45,638 nucleotides of DNA from an uncultured Pseudomonadota bacterium (GTDB lineage: Bacteria > Myxococcota_A > UBA796 > SXON01), in the NCBI GenBank assembly GCA_903921785.1, contig CAIXRH010000226.1, forward strand, positions 1 through 45,638. Reading direction: 5' to 3'. The notes under the pieces are model-generated. The model made no database searches, was not told where the DNA came from, and was given only the letters and a program-made list of their open reading frames with translations. Numbering within the stretch: the first letter of the stretch is position 1; each line of letters begins with the position of its first letter. The position numbers and the translations under genes were made by a program. Positions 23,408 through 31,605 of this stretch are shown one piece after another.

Positions 23408-23446
23408 CGGGAGGTTGTACTACGGCAGGCGGGACCTGTGCTCGGG

Positions 23447-23535
23447 CACGCCGCCCGCCCGGCCATTCTCGCCGCCGGCGGCGCCTCGACCGCCGACGCC
23501 GCGAAACGGGCACGGCGCAGCTCGACCTCCACCCC
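23447..23535 (+). repeat. dispersed intergenic repeat, family B, copy 2
   Basis: GGCCATTCTCGCCGCCGG is followed by GCGCCTCGACCGCCGACGCC, then GCGAAACGGGC and CTCGACCTCCACCCC. The tail CGCGAAACGGGC is shared with copy 3 at 29729-29797. It lies between the AraC-type gene start and the stop of the next minus-strand gene at 23548. Confidence 0.65.
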
Positions 23536-23547
23536 TTCGACCTTCGC

Positions 23548-24057
23548 TCAGTCCCAATCCCAGTCGCCGCCGTCGTCGCCGTGCGCGCCGGTGGGGTGGG
23601 CGCTGTCGGGCGCGGTGGGCAGGTAGAGGTCGGGGCTGAGCCATACGTCCGGCGGGGCCGAACCATCCGGGACGACATCGCGACCGTAAGGGTGTGAACC
23701 GGGCCCCGCGCCCGGGAAGACGCCGCCGCCGAGGATGCCCTTGCACACCACCGCCTCCACCCGCTCCTGGAGCGACTGCACCGGCGTGCACCACGCATCC
23801 ACCCCGACGAGCACCTGGGTTTCCCCGAATAGCCAGTCGTAAGCCACCGGCACAACCTCCACCTCAGCGCCCTCCACGGCGAGGCAGCGCGCTTCGGCCT
23901 TGCAGAGCCCGTCCACCACGAGCGGCGTGTCGACCACGTGTTCGCGGACGGCCGCTTCATCCACCTCGGGGCCCAGGCCGAACGTGGGGATCCGCAGGAG
24001 GCAGCAGCCGCCGCAGGACGCGAGGAGGATGGCGGTGCAACCGATGGTACGGGGCAT
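23548..24057 (-). CDS. small lipoprotein
   Basis: This 169-residue protein begins MPRTIGCTAILLASCGGCC, a short signal with lipobox LASC (Cys15). The mature part has several Cys (CKAEARC, WCTPVQ, VCKG) that may form disulfides. Strands such as VVDGLCKAEARCLAVEGAEV and VVPVAYDWLFGETQVLVGVD are followed by an acidic Gly/Asp/Trp-rich tail. No family is recognised. TATAAG lies 9 nt before the ATG at 24057 with no Shine-Dalgarno, one of the clearest leaderless-type promoters in the window. The longer open frame upstream lacks a signal and is not preferred. Confidence 0.6.
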   Translation of the reverse strand: MPRTIGCTAILLASCGGCCLLRIPTFGLGPEVDEAAVREHVVDTPLVVDGLCKAEARCLAVEGAEVEVVPVAYDWLFGETQVLVGVDAWCTPVQSLQERVEAVVCKGILGGGVFPGAGPGSHPYGRDVVPDGSAPPDVWLSPDLYLPTAPDSAHPTGAHGDDGGDWDWD

Positions 24058-24421
24058 CCACGGGGGCTTATACGGTTCGACCGCGATCGCCGCTCGCCCG
24101 GCGAGGACGCGACACCGGGGAGGCGAGATTCCCGGCGTCGCGAGTTGCGCCACTGTTGCCTCGGCAAACGTGAGGGTCGGCGCTGGGTCCTGCCGCCACG
24201 AGCGCCCGGCCCTCGCTGCGCTCGGCCGGTTCGCCCGTGACGTCACACGCATGGCCCACTTCCGGGCCCGTCACCCCCCGCTGGACCATCGGCGAACAAG
24301 GCAAGGTTTTTACGCGACGCCGGAAAGCCCGCTGTTGCTTGCTGCACAGGCTCGCTCCGCGTCGCCGCGACGTGGGAACGATCCTCATCCGGCACGGACC
24401 GGATTCGCGCGCCGCGAACCG
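24058..24421. other. 364-bp intergenic region, no gene seen
   Basis: The left end carries the promoter of the 23548-24057 gene. The middle has CCGGCC and GGCCGG flanking CTCGCTGCGCTC, and the palindrome TGACGTCA (within GTGACGTCACAC). The segment 24285-24350 is less GC-rich and includes TTTTTACG, which is unlike the surrounding genes. No convincing reading frame or known RNA is recognised. It may be a remnant of older coding sequence or a mobile fragment. Confidence 0.35.
24067..24072 (-). promoter_or_regulatory. -10 element of a probably leaderless promoter
   Basis: The minus strand reads GTATAAG, then nine bases, then ATG at 24057. It matches the sigma70-type -10 in five of six positions. 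The leader would be only a few bases long. Confidence 0.45.
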
Positions 24422-25696
24422 TTACGGAAACACCTGGAGATAGCCGTCGTCGCGGAGATCGACGTTCGCGAGAGAGATCACGGCGCCGCGCTCGTCGAGG
24501 AGGGCGAGATCGAGGGCGGCGGTCGTCGCGGGATCGGCGAGGGGCAACTCGAGGGTCACCGTGTCGATCACCGCCGAGAGCTCCTCTTCAGACGCTACGA
24601 TCTCACCCACGGTGGTGTCGCCCTCGCGCACCCGGAGGCCCAGCCGCCAGGGGCGGTAGGCGGGCGTGCTGCCACGGTTCACCACCTCCACGGTCAGGCC
24701 CGTCGCCGTCCGCTCCGCGCGGGTGACCACGTAGCGCGGACCGGAGAACCCAAGGTACTCGTCGACCGAGTCGCGCCAGGCGTCGGGGACGTCGCGGGAC
24801 TTGTTGTTCACCAGCAGCACGTGGTGGTCGAGCAGCCAGTGAAGGAGCCAGCGAACCTGGCTCTCTTCGTAGGACCCCCACTGCCAGAGGACCATGTCGC
24901 CGCAGGTCTCCACGGCCACCGGGGCCGTCTTCCAGGTGTCGAGCGCGGCGGCGGCCTCCAGGCGATGCTCGTAGAAGTCGTCGTGGTGGTTCCAGTTCTC
25001 GCGGAGGTCGCCCCAACAGTCGGCGCGCCAGCCGAAGCCGCGGTCGAGCCCCAGGCGGAGGTGCGCCTCGCCGCCCTCCACGGTCGAGCCCACGTTCATC
25101 AGCACCGGCGTGGACGGAAAAGCTTGGGCAAAGGCGTCGAGGATGCGCGTGGTGCTGGCGGTGGAGGGGTACGGCACATCCGCCGGGGTGTCCGCCCACT
25201 CGCCGGCCTCGCCGACAAAGCCGACGTCCACCTGCTCGATCCGCGGGTCGCCGTCGTAGCGGGCGCCGAGCGCCGCCACGGTCTGCTCCACCGCGGCGAG
25301 GAACGCCTCGTCGTCGTAGCTCGCGGTGGTCTCCTCCACGGGCATCACGCGGAACGCGAAGGTCTGCCCGTTGTCGTCGGCCGTCTCGATCGCCCCGTCG
25401 ATGGCCTCCCAGCGGATGTCCCCGGGCGTCGGCTCCAGCTCGTCCCACCAGAAGCGCTCGTAGGCGACGCGCATCGGCGGGCTGTTCGGGTTGGCGACGC
25501 CGTAGAACTCCTCCCAGCCCTGGTGCGGGTTGTCGAGGACCGCCCGGCTCTCTTCACCACAGTACACCGCGCCGACCGCGCCGCCGGAGACGGCCGTGCA
25601 GTCGGGGAGCGGGTCCGGGTCCCACAGCGGACCGTCCCAGCGGTGACCGGACGGTGCGCAGGCGACGAGGAGGAGCGGGAGCGGCAGGTGACGCAT
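24422..25696 (-). CDS. lipoprotein with DUF4832/DUF4874-type glycosidase-like domain
   Basis: This 424-residue protein begins MRHLPLPLLLVACAPSG, with the lipobox Cys at 13. The catalytic-like region starts at about 55: VLDNPHQGWEEFYGVAN, YERFWWDELEPTPGDIRW, FAFRVMPVEETT, EQVDVGFVGEAGEWADT, TPVLMNVGSTVEGGEAHLRL, GFGWRADCWGD, VAVETCGDMVLWQW. These match the barrel of DUF4874/DUF4832 proteins, which resemble beta-galactosidase-type glycosidases. GEAGEW has a Glu at the usual acid/base position. The C-terminal 100 residues form a beta-sandwich (LTVEVVNRGSTPAYRPW). It is surface-anchored and probably acts on a polysaccharide. The start is supported by the signal peptide. The activity is inferred. 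Confidence 0.7.
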   Translation of the reverse strand: MRHLPLPLLLVACAPSGHRWDGPLWDPDPLPDCTAVSGGAVGAVYCGEESRAVLDNPHQGWEEFYGVANPNSPPMRVAYERFWWDELEPTPGDIRWEAIDGAIETADDNGQTFAFRVMPVEETTASYDDEAFLAAVEQTVAALGARYDGDPRIEQVDVGFVGEAGEWADTPADVPYPSTASTTRILDAFAQAFPSTPVLMNVGSTVEGGEAHLRLGLDRGFGWRADCWGDLRENWNHHDDFYEHRLEAAAALDTWKTAPVAVETCGDMVLWQWGSYEESQVRWLLHWLLDHHVLLVNNKSRDVPDAWRDSVDEYLGFSGPRYVVTRAERTATGLTVEVVNRGSTPAYRPWRLGLRVREGDTTVGEIVASEEELSAVIDTVTLELPLADPATTAALDLALLDERGAVISLANVDLRDDGYLQVFP

Positions 25697-25793
25697 GTCG
25701 GCCTCGCCGTCTTTGACCCGCCGGGGCGGGGTTGTCGAAAGGGCGGTCAGGCCGCTCAACGGCCGGTGGCGCCCCAACGCCGCCCCGCCCACC

Positions 25794-26378
25794 TCAGAAG
25801 CGCTTCGCCACGCTCACCCCGGCGGTGACCTGCCCCGGCTGGGTGAGACAGTTGAAACAACCGTAGCCGACCTCGCCCTGGAGGACCCAGGTCTTCCCGA
25901 TGCGCCCGGCGATCCCCACCGGAAGGCGCAACGGGAACGAGTCGACGCCGATCCGCGCGCTGGGGGTGACCGTGAGCCAGAGGTCGTCGTTGAGGGCGAA
26001 GGCCGTGGGCACCGCCATGCCCGTCCACGCCCAGCCCGCCTCCCACTCCACGCCCACCCGCACGAGCGGCTTGCGGTAGAACATCCAGCGCACGACGGCG
26101 CCGCCCCCGGGCCAGGTGCTCGTGCCCTGGGTCTCCACGAAGGCCATCGCGCCGGCCGACCAGGTGTCATCGAAGCTGTGGAGGTACCAGAACTGGGCGC
26201 CGGCCCCCGTCTCGCCTTCAAACGCATCGGTGGTGGTGTGGTACTCGGTGCCCAGGCCGACCTCATTGCCGAGACCCTCCATCGGCAGGGGCGCGCGGAA
26301 GTACCCGCCGGGGACGCAGGCGCCGAGGAGGAGGAGGGGCAGCGCGGAGAGGAAGCCAGGGAGGACGCCGTGGGACAC
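25794..26378 (-). CDS. outer-membrane-type beta-barrel lipoprotein
   Basis: This 194-residue protein has a GTG start at 26378 and the signal MSHGVLPGFLSALPLLLLGAC (Cys21 lipobox). The mature protein has alternating hydrophobic/polar strands with aromatic residues (AGAQFWYLHSFDDTWSAGAM, VRWMFYRKPLVRVGVEWEAG, LWLTVTPSARIGVDSFPLRL). The C-terminus ends in Phe (VTAGVSVAKRF), which suits a small outer-membrane beta-barrel recognised by the BAM machinery. A barrel carrying a lipobox is somewhat unusual; the Cys may instead mark a normal signal. Two Cys (CFNCL) lie near the end. It is divergent from a second barrel-like gene at 26537, across a gap with a direct repeat. Confidence 0.55.
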   Translation of the reverse strand: MSHGVLPGFLSALPLLLLGACVPGGYFRAPLPMEGLGNEVGLGTEYHTTTDAFEGETGAGAQFWYLHSFDDTWSAGAMAFVETQGTSTWPGGGAVVRWMFYRKPLVRVGVEWEAGWAWTGMAVPTAFALNDDLWLTVTPSARIGVDSFPLRLPVGIAGRIGKTWVLQGEVGYGCFNCLTQPGQVTAGVSVAKRF

Positions 26379-26435
26379 GTGGAGGCTCGGGAGGGTTTCC
26401 CGGAGCTATCGCTCGGACCCACCGACCAAAACGAA

Positions 26436-26466
26436 CGGCGTGTAACGGGGGGATGCGGCGTGTAAC
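26436..26466 (+). repeat. tandem direct repeat CGGCGTGTAAC, 20-bp period
   Basis: The 11-mer occurs at 26436-26446 and again at 26456-26466, exactly 20 bp (two helical turns) apart. It lies in the divergent gap between two barrel-like genes. Such spacing is typical of sites bound by one dimer or two cooperating regulators. A related TGTAAC occurs on the minus strand at about 7214-7219. Confidence 0.5.
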
Positions 26467-26536
26467 AGCGGTTGGGCTCGTGCCGACTCCGCGGGTAGGG
26501 CGTCGGCGTTCCGAATCGCCCCCTCCGCGGAGACCC

Positions 26537-27286
26537 ATGCTCGCCCTCCTCGTCCCACTCGCCTCCGCCGCCTCACTCCCCGCCGGCTCGATGTTCTCGC
26601 TCGCGAACGCCCTGGACAGCCACGAGGGGTCGGCGTCCGTCTCGAGCGGCGTCACCTACGCCCCGGCGGACGACGGGCGAGAAGCGTGGGCGCAGGTCGG
26701 CGTCGGCGCCCAGGTCGCCATCACCGATCGCCTGGCCGTCGGCGGCAGCGGCGCCTGGTGGATCGACGACGCCAAGACCGGTCACGTGGACCTCCGGTAC
26801 AACGTGGTGAACCGCGACGTGTTCCGCGTAGCCGGCTGGGCCAGCGTCGGGAGCGTCCTGCCCGTGGGCTACCTCTCCTCCTGGGGGATCGGCGCCCTCG
26901 CCGAGCCCCGGCACGCTCGCGACTACTCGTACCAGCGCACGCAGTCCGGGATGGTGGCCTACGGTATCGCGTTGGAGGCAGGGAACGATCGCTTCACCTT
27001 CGACACCTCCCTGCCGATGGTCTGGACCTGGACCGACTACAACGAGACCCCCGGCCGGTGGACGGACTTGTTCATGTACTCTTCCGCCGGGCTAACCTGG
27101 CATCTGAGCGACCGGCACGCCCTCCGCCTGAGCAGCGATGCGTTCCTCGGCCTGCCGACGCTCGCCTACACCTGGACCCCCGACCACGCGTTCATCCGAA
27201 CGACCCTCGCCGCGAACAACGCCCTCGGCGAGCCCATCGAGTACAGCCAGGTGCACCTCACGCTGCAGGGCGGGGTGCGGTGGTAG
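26537..27286 (+). CDS. exported outer-membrane-type beta-barrel protein
   Basis: This 249-residue protein has its start at the ATG at 26537, where GGAG precedes it and the signal peptide MLALLVPLASAASLPAG begins. The mature chain alternates strands with aromatic girdle residues: REAWAQVGVGAQVAITDRLA, GGSGAWWIDDAKTGHVDLRY, VFRVAGWASVGSVLPVGYLS, LTWHLSDRHALRLSSDAFLG. It ends in Trp (TLQGGVRW), as many outer-membrane barrels end in an aromatic residue. This predicts a roughly 10- to 12-strand barrel. Its ligand or transport role is unknown. It pairs divergently with the barrel-like lipoprotein at 25794-26378, possibly under shared control via the direct repeat. Confidence 0.6.
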   Translation: MLALLVPLASAASLPAGSMFSLANALDSHEGSASVSSGVTYAPADDGREAWAQVGVGAQVAITDRLAVGGSGAWWIDDAKTGHVDLRYNVVNRDVFRVAGWASVGSVLPVGYLSSWGIGALAEPRHARDYSYQRTQSGMVAYGIALEAGNDRFTFDTSLPMVWTWTDYNETPGRWTDLFMYSSAGLTWHLSDRHALRLSSDAFLGLPTLAYTWTPDHAFIRTTLAANNALGEPIEYSQVHLTLQGGVRW

Positions 27287-27389
27287 GGGGCTGGCGGCGC
27301 CCCATCGCCTTGCTCGCCAGCCACGTCGGCGGTCGAGCCACCACGGTCGGCGAAACGAGCGGGGCCGGCGGCGTGCCCGAGCCACGCCT

Positions 27390-29582
27390 TCACCGCCAGC
27401 TGGGCACATCCGTCCGGCCGATCGCCCCCGCCGCGTCCCACGCCAACGCCTCGCTCAGCACACGCCCGGAGAGGTCCTCGGCAACCGGAACGCCGAGGAG
27501 CCACGCCACGGTGGGCGCGACGTCCTCCAAGCGGGCAGGGCGGGTGCGGTGCCCGCCTGGGATGTCTTCGCCCACGAACGTGAGGGTGCCGGAGCCGGTC
27601 CCGGTGCCCAGCTCCGCGAGCACGATCACCTCGCCGGGCTGACGGGCTTCGAGGAGCGGAAGGAGCTGCTCGGCGGGCCTGTCCAGGAAGGCCACGGTCA
27701 AGTCCGACGTCGTCGCCGCGCTCCCTTTTGCGCCCGGCCACGACACGACCGTGGCCGGGTGGCCGTTCGCCGCCGCGACCGCCCAGATCGCGGGGCCGCG
27801 GGAGCTACGGCCCGACACCACCGTTGCCCACTGGGCCGCGGCGCGGGCGCTCGCGGAATGTTCCAGGGAGAAGGAGGCCGCGTGTTGAAGCTTGCTCCCG
27901 GCGGCGCCTCGCTTCCGCGGCTCCATCCCGAGGAGCAGCACCCTCCGCGGCGACGCCTTCGCCAGCGGCGTCTCGCGAGGCGCCACCGCATGAAACGGCC
28001 GGGGAACCCCCGAGACCTCGGTGTAGTCGGCCTCGATGTGCCCACCGGCGCGGAGGAAGCCCCAGGAAGCGCGCGGCGAATCCCAGATCACCAACTGGCT
28101 GCCGAGGGGGTGCACCAGGGTGCCCACGGTAGCGTACGTCGTACGGGTGGAGAGCCAGTGGAAGCCGATGTCGGGGCTGCGCCAGGCCGTCCGCTGGGCG
28201 TGGCCTTCTTCCAGCGCGACCACCAACGGGCCCGGCTCCGCGGCGTCCCGGCGCTCCAGCCACCGGGCGAGGAGCGCGTCCTCGTCGGGCCGGGTGGACG
28301 CCTTGTCGAAGCTCACGGCGCGCCACAAGAACCGCGCGCCAAAACCCAGGGAGACCAGCAACAATGCCGCGGCGATCCACCGGGGCACCCCGCCCTGGCG
28401 AAGGCACCACACCACCGAAAGGATGAACGCGGGCAGGGCGACAAGCCCCTCCCGTTGGTCAAAATACCAAGGGCTCCCGAACTGTTTGTGCACCATCTGC
28501 ACCGACACCAGCCCACCCACCGCGAAGAGGACCAGCGTCGTGTACAGCGGCGCTTCCGGCCGGGCGAGCCAGGCGGCCGCCGAGCCCCTCAGCGTGGACC
28601 GGCTCCGCCAGAGCTGAACCACCACGCCGACCACGGCCACCGGGGCCGCCCAGTGCAGCGCGTACACGGTGTCCCAGTACGAACGATCGGTGGGGCCCCA
28701 GGCCACGCCCAGGCCGAGGACGCGGTCCCAAAGGGTGGCGAAGAGGCCGTCGATCGGCACCATCACCACCAGCGGCGGGAGGAGATCGTTCACCTGGCAA
28801 CGATCGAAGCGGAGGAGGATGTTCAGCCCGTGGTGCGCGGTGAAGCTGGCGACATACGCCCACCACCCGCCGACTGCGAACACCATGGGGGCCAGGGTGG
28901 CCGCGGCGAAGCGGGCGAAGGCAGCGCGATCCCGGTGGCGGGGCAGGTGCACGAGCAGCGCCAGGCCCACGGCCATGGGGAAGATCATCAGCTGCGCACG
29001 CGCGAAGTAGGCGAGGCAGGCCCACACCCCGAGCTCCAGCCCCCAGCGTAGGCTCACGTTGGCGCGGTTCTGGGCGAAGCGCCAGAGGCCGAGGGTGAGG
29101 CAGCTCCAGGCCAGGGGCTCGGTGTGCGGGGTGGCGCTCCATTGGGCGAAGTGCGGGCTGAGCCAAAGCAACGCGGCAAAGAGGTGCCCCAGGTGCAGGA
29201 ACGGGCGTCCGCTGGCGCCGGCCGGGGTGAGCTCGCGACCGAGGAGCCACGCACCGATGCCCGCGACGCCGTAGAAGAACCACGGCAGCCAGTGCGCGGC
29301 CACCTGGATGTCCACCAGCCGGCCGGCGTAGCCGAGGAGCAGGGGCCACAGCGGGTAGATCCCCGTCGGCCCCGGGAAACGCTCGTAGCCGAAGTTGTAG
29401 AGGGAGAGATTGGAGACCAGCCCGTGGCCGCGCTGCACCTGCTCGGCCACCCCCAGGTAGTACCCTCCGTCGACGCTCATGCCCGACGTGGCGCGGGTGG
29501 CGGCGGCCCGTGCGCCCCACGTCGCGAGCAGCAGGAACAGAAATGCAAAGTCGAAGCTTCGGATCGCGCGACCAAGGTTCAT
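27390..29582 (-). CDS. membrane glycosyltransferase with partial phosphatase-like C-terminus
   Basis: This 730-residue protein has its ATG at 29582 with GGGGAG 9 nt upstream. Residues 1-430 are a polytopic GT39/ArnT-type glycosyltransferase: about 10-12 membrane helices, the early SVDGGYYLGVAEQVQ loop with the expected catalytic Asp38, and loops containing TEPLAW and WDTVYALHW. Residues 430-545 are soluble. The C-terminal ~190 residues carry LLLGMEPRKR and finally RLEDVAPTVAWLLGVPV, DLSGRVLSEAL. That end is the signature of alkaline-phosphatase/sulfatase-like phosphodiesterases, but the metal-binding N-terminal part of that fold is missing or degenerate. It is a fusion or a decayed domain. 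The likely role is transfer of a sugar from a lipid carrier in the inner membrane. Confidence 0.75.
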   Translation of the reverse strand: MNLGRAIRSFDFAFLFLLLATWGARAAATRATSGMSVDGGYYLGVAEQVQRGHGLVSNLSLYNFGYERFPGPTGIYPLWPLLLGYAGRLVDIQVAAHWLPWFFYGVAGIGAWLLGRELTPAGASGRPFLHLGHLFAALLWLSPHFAQWSATPHTEPLAWSCLTLGLWRFAQNRANVSLRWGLELGVWACLAYFARAQLMIFPMAVGLALLVHLPRHRDRAAFARFAAATLAPMVFAVGGWWAYVASFTAHHGLNILLRFDRCQVNDLLPPLVVMVPIDGLFATLWDRVLGLGVAWGPTDRSYWDTVYALHWAAPVAVVGVVVQLWRSRSTLRGSAAAWLARPEAPLYTTLVLFAVGGLVSVQMVHKQFGSPWYFDQREGLVALPAFILSVVWCLRQGGVPRWIAAALLLVSLGFGARFLWRAVSFDKASTRPDEDALLARWLERRDAAEPGPLVVALEEGHAQRTAWRSPDIGFHWLSTRTTYATVGTLVHPLGSQLVIWDSPRASWGFLRAGGHIEADYTEVSGVPRPFHAVAPRETPLAKASPRRVLLLGMEPRKRGAAGSKLQHAASFSLEHSASARAAAQWATVVSGRSSRGPAIWAVAAANGHPATVVSWPGAKGSAATTSDLTVAFLDRPAEQLLPLLEARQPGEVIVLAELGTGTGSGTLTFVGEDIPGGHRTRPARLEDVAPTVAWLLGVPVAEDLSGRVLSEALAWDAAGAIGRTDVPSWR

Positions 29583-29903
29583 ACGCGGCGCTCCCCGGTG
29601 CTCGCGCGCACCATAGCGCTTCGGACGGGCACCCGGGGCGACGACGGCGAGGTTGTGAGGAGCACGACGCGCACGACGAGATGCGAGTATCGGCCGTGCG
29701 TGAGGGAGCGGGTCCAGACGCGTGACAGGTTCGCCCCCGCGGCTCCTCGACCGCCGGCGTCGCGAAACGGGCGGGGCCGGGCTCGACCCCCACCCCCTTG
29801 ACCTCGGCCGCCCGACCCCCGTCACGCCTGACGGCCGTCCGACACTCCGCCGGCCAACTCCCCAGCTTCGACCATCGGCGCGGCGCCTGCACCTCCGCGG
29901 CGC
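29583..29903. other. 321-bp divergent intergenic region
   Basis: The region lies between the glycosyltransferase start (minus) and the GH13 start (plus). It holds the Shine-Dalgarno of the former, family B repeat copy 3 at 29729-29797, and a stretch from 29640 to 29720 with GCACGACGCGCACGACGAG-type short direct repeats. The minus strand near 29674-29690 has CGATACTCGC, a possible -10 region. No gene is visible. Confidence 0.4.
29729..29797 (+). repeat. dispersed intergenic repeat, family B, copy 3
   Basis: The left GCCATTCTC box is lost, but CGCGGCTCCTCGACCGCCGG, the CGTCGCGAAACGGGCGGGG segment and the CTCGACCCCCACCCCC end remain. The last two are shared with copy 2. It is the only clear family B copy in a divergent promoter region. 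Confidence 0.55.
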
Positions 29904-31436
29904 ATGTGGCTCGCCCTCTCCGTCGCCTGTGCCCCGAACGACCCTCCCGACGCCGCGGCCCCCGCCGCGCCCGCCGCCCTGACCGCGCCGACCGAGCGCG
30001 CGCCAGCGGGCCTCACCTACGAGGTCTACGTGCGCTCCTTCCAGGACAGCGACGGCGACGGCGTCGGCGACCTCGACGGCGTCCGCTCCCGCCTCCCCGA
30101 GCTCGCGACGTTCGGCGTGCGCACGCTGTGGCTGATGCCGGTGTTCCCGGCGTTCGGGCCCGCCGGCTACGACGTCACCGACTACGGGTCGATCACCGCC
30201 GAGTATGGCGACGCCGCCGCCCTCGCCGCCTTGGTGGAGGCCGCGCACGGGCTCGGGATGCGGGTGCTCCTCGACCTGCCGTTCAACCAGCTTCACCGCG
30301 ACCATCCGTGGTTCCAGGCCGCCGAAGCCGGGGACCCGGACGCGCAGGCGCTGTTTGTGTACCGTGACGAGCCCGCGGACAACGACCGGTGGTTCCCCAG
30401 CTCCGCCGGCGGCTCGTACTACGCGAGGTTCGGCGCCGACCTCCCCGACCTCGACTGGGCCTCCGCCGAGACCGCGGCCCGCCTCGACCCGATCTTCGAC
30501 CTCTGGCTCGACGCCGGCGCCGACGGCTACCGCCTCGACGCGGTGATCATGCTCGTGGAGGAGGACGGGGTGACCGAAGGCAGCGCCGCGTCCCACGCCC
30601 TGGTCGGCGAGTGGGTGGAGCGTGCTCGGGCCGCGCATCCGCGGACCTTCTTCCTCGCGGAAGCGAGCGAGTGGACGCTCCCCGCGAGCGTGAGCTGGCT
30701 CGACCAGGAGGGCGCGCCCGGCGCCGACGCGGTGCTCGACTTTCCGCGCCACGACGCTTTCCTCGACGCCGCTGCGTCCGGCGAAGCGTGGCCGCTCGCC
30801 TGGGCGCTGCAGACCGAGGTGAACTACCGCGCGGAAGGGATGGCGGGGTTCCTCGGCAGCCACGACCTCGACCGCCTCCCCAGCGTGGTTCCGGACGCGC
30901 AGCTTCGGCGTACCCTGCGGACGATCCAGCTCCTCGCCCCCGGCAGCCCCGTGCTCTACTACGGGGAGGAGCTCGACCTGCCCGACACGTCCACCGGCAC
31001 GGGCCAAGACTGGGCGATGCGCGCGCCGATGCCGTGGTCCGCCGCCGACGGCGCGGGGTTCAGCGCCGGCACCGCCTGGTTCCCCCCCGATCCGAGCTAC
31101 GCCGAGGGGCTGAACTGGGAGGACGAAGCCGAGGATCCGGACAGCATGCTCTCGCTCGTACGGGGGCTGTCCTGCCTGCGCCGCGCCCTCTCCCTCGACG
31201 AAGGCGCCGACTGGACGCTCGACGATGCGGACCCACACGTCCTCGCGTTCACCCGTACCAACGCGGCCGGCACCGTCGCGGTGAGGGCGAACCTCTCCGG
31301 GGACGTCGTGTCGGCGGCGCGCCCGCCCGCCGGGCTCGTGGACCTCTCGACGGGGAGCGGGACGGCCCGGACGGCGCTGCCAGCGTTCGGGGCGGTGGTG
31401 TACGCGTCGGAGGTGGGGTGCCGGGTGGCGCCGTGA
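29904..31436 (+). CDS. GH13 alpha-amylase-family lipoprotein
   Basis: This 510-residue protein has a short lipoprotein signal, MWLALSVAC (Cys9), then an Ala/Pro linker. The GH13 barrel follows: YEVYVRSFQDSDGDGVGDL, PVFPAFGPAGYDVTDYGSIT, GMRVLLDLPFNQLHRDHPWF, GADGYRLDAV (nucleophile Asp212), FFLAEASEW (acid/base Glu253), FLGSHDLDRL (His320, Asp321), GSPVLYYGEEL. All three catalytic acids are present. The usual NH pair of region I is spaced as N-Q-L-H, and region IV has GSHD instead of NHD. The acidic DSDGDGVGD segment is a calcium site typical of oligo-1,6-glucosidase/amylase subfamilies. It should act on alpha-glucans at the cell surface. It stands alone, and repeat A6 follows the stop. Confidence 0.85.
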   Translation: MWLALSVACAPNDPPDAAAPAAPAALTAPTERAPAGLTYEVYVRSFQDSDGDGVGDLDGVRSRLPELATFGVRTLWLMPVFPAFGPAGYDVTDYGSITAEYGDAAALAALVEAAHGLGMRVLLDLPFNQLHRDHPWFQAAEAGDPDAQALFVYRDEPADNDRWFPSSAGGSYYARFGADLPDLDWASAETAARLDPIFDLWLDAGADGYRLDAVIMLVEEDGVTEGSAASHALVGEWVERARAAHPRTFFLAEASEWTLPASVSWLDQEGAPGADAVLDFPRHDAFLDAAASGEAWPLAWALQTEVNYRAEGMAGFLGSHDLDRLPSVVPDAQLRRTLRTIQLLAPGSPVLYYGEELDLPDTSTGTGQDWAMRAPMPWSAADGAGFSAGTAWFPPDPSYAEGLNWEDEAEDPDSMLSLVRGLSCLRRALSLDEGADWTLDDADPHVLAFTRTNAAGTVAVRANLSGDVVSAARPPAGLVDLSTGSGTARTALPAFGAVVYASEVGCRVAP

Positions 31437-31473
31437 TCGCGGGTCGGCGGCGATTCGGGCCGTGACCCGGCCG

Positions 31474-31546
31474 CGCCCGCCGACGGTGGTCTTGGCTGGC
31501 CCACTTCGGGCTCGCGACGCCCGGAGGAGGGCCGGGAGGAGGGACC
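31474..31546 (+). repeat. dispersed intergenic repeat, family A, copy 6 (long form)
   Basis: CGCCGACGGTGGTC is followed by TTGGCTGGCCCACTTCGGGC, TCGCGACG and GGAGGAGGGCCGGGAGGAGG. It shares the TGGCTGGCCCAC insert with copy 3. It lies between convergent genes, with its GGGAGG end facing the minus-strand stop at 31606, 59 bp away. Confidence 0.7.
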
Positions 31547-31605
31547 CCGATCAACCTGGCCTTGGCGTTCACCGCCGCTCGCCACCCCGCCACGCACGCC
31601 GCTCG

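Noticed and set aside
24058-24421. Possible small gene on either strand in this gap
   Set aside because: Short frames there lack a ribosome-binding site, normal codon pattern or recognisable sequence.
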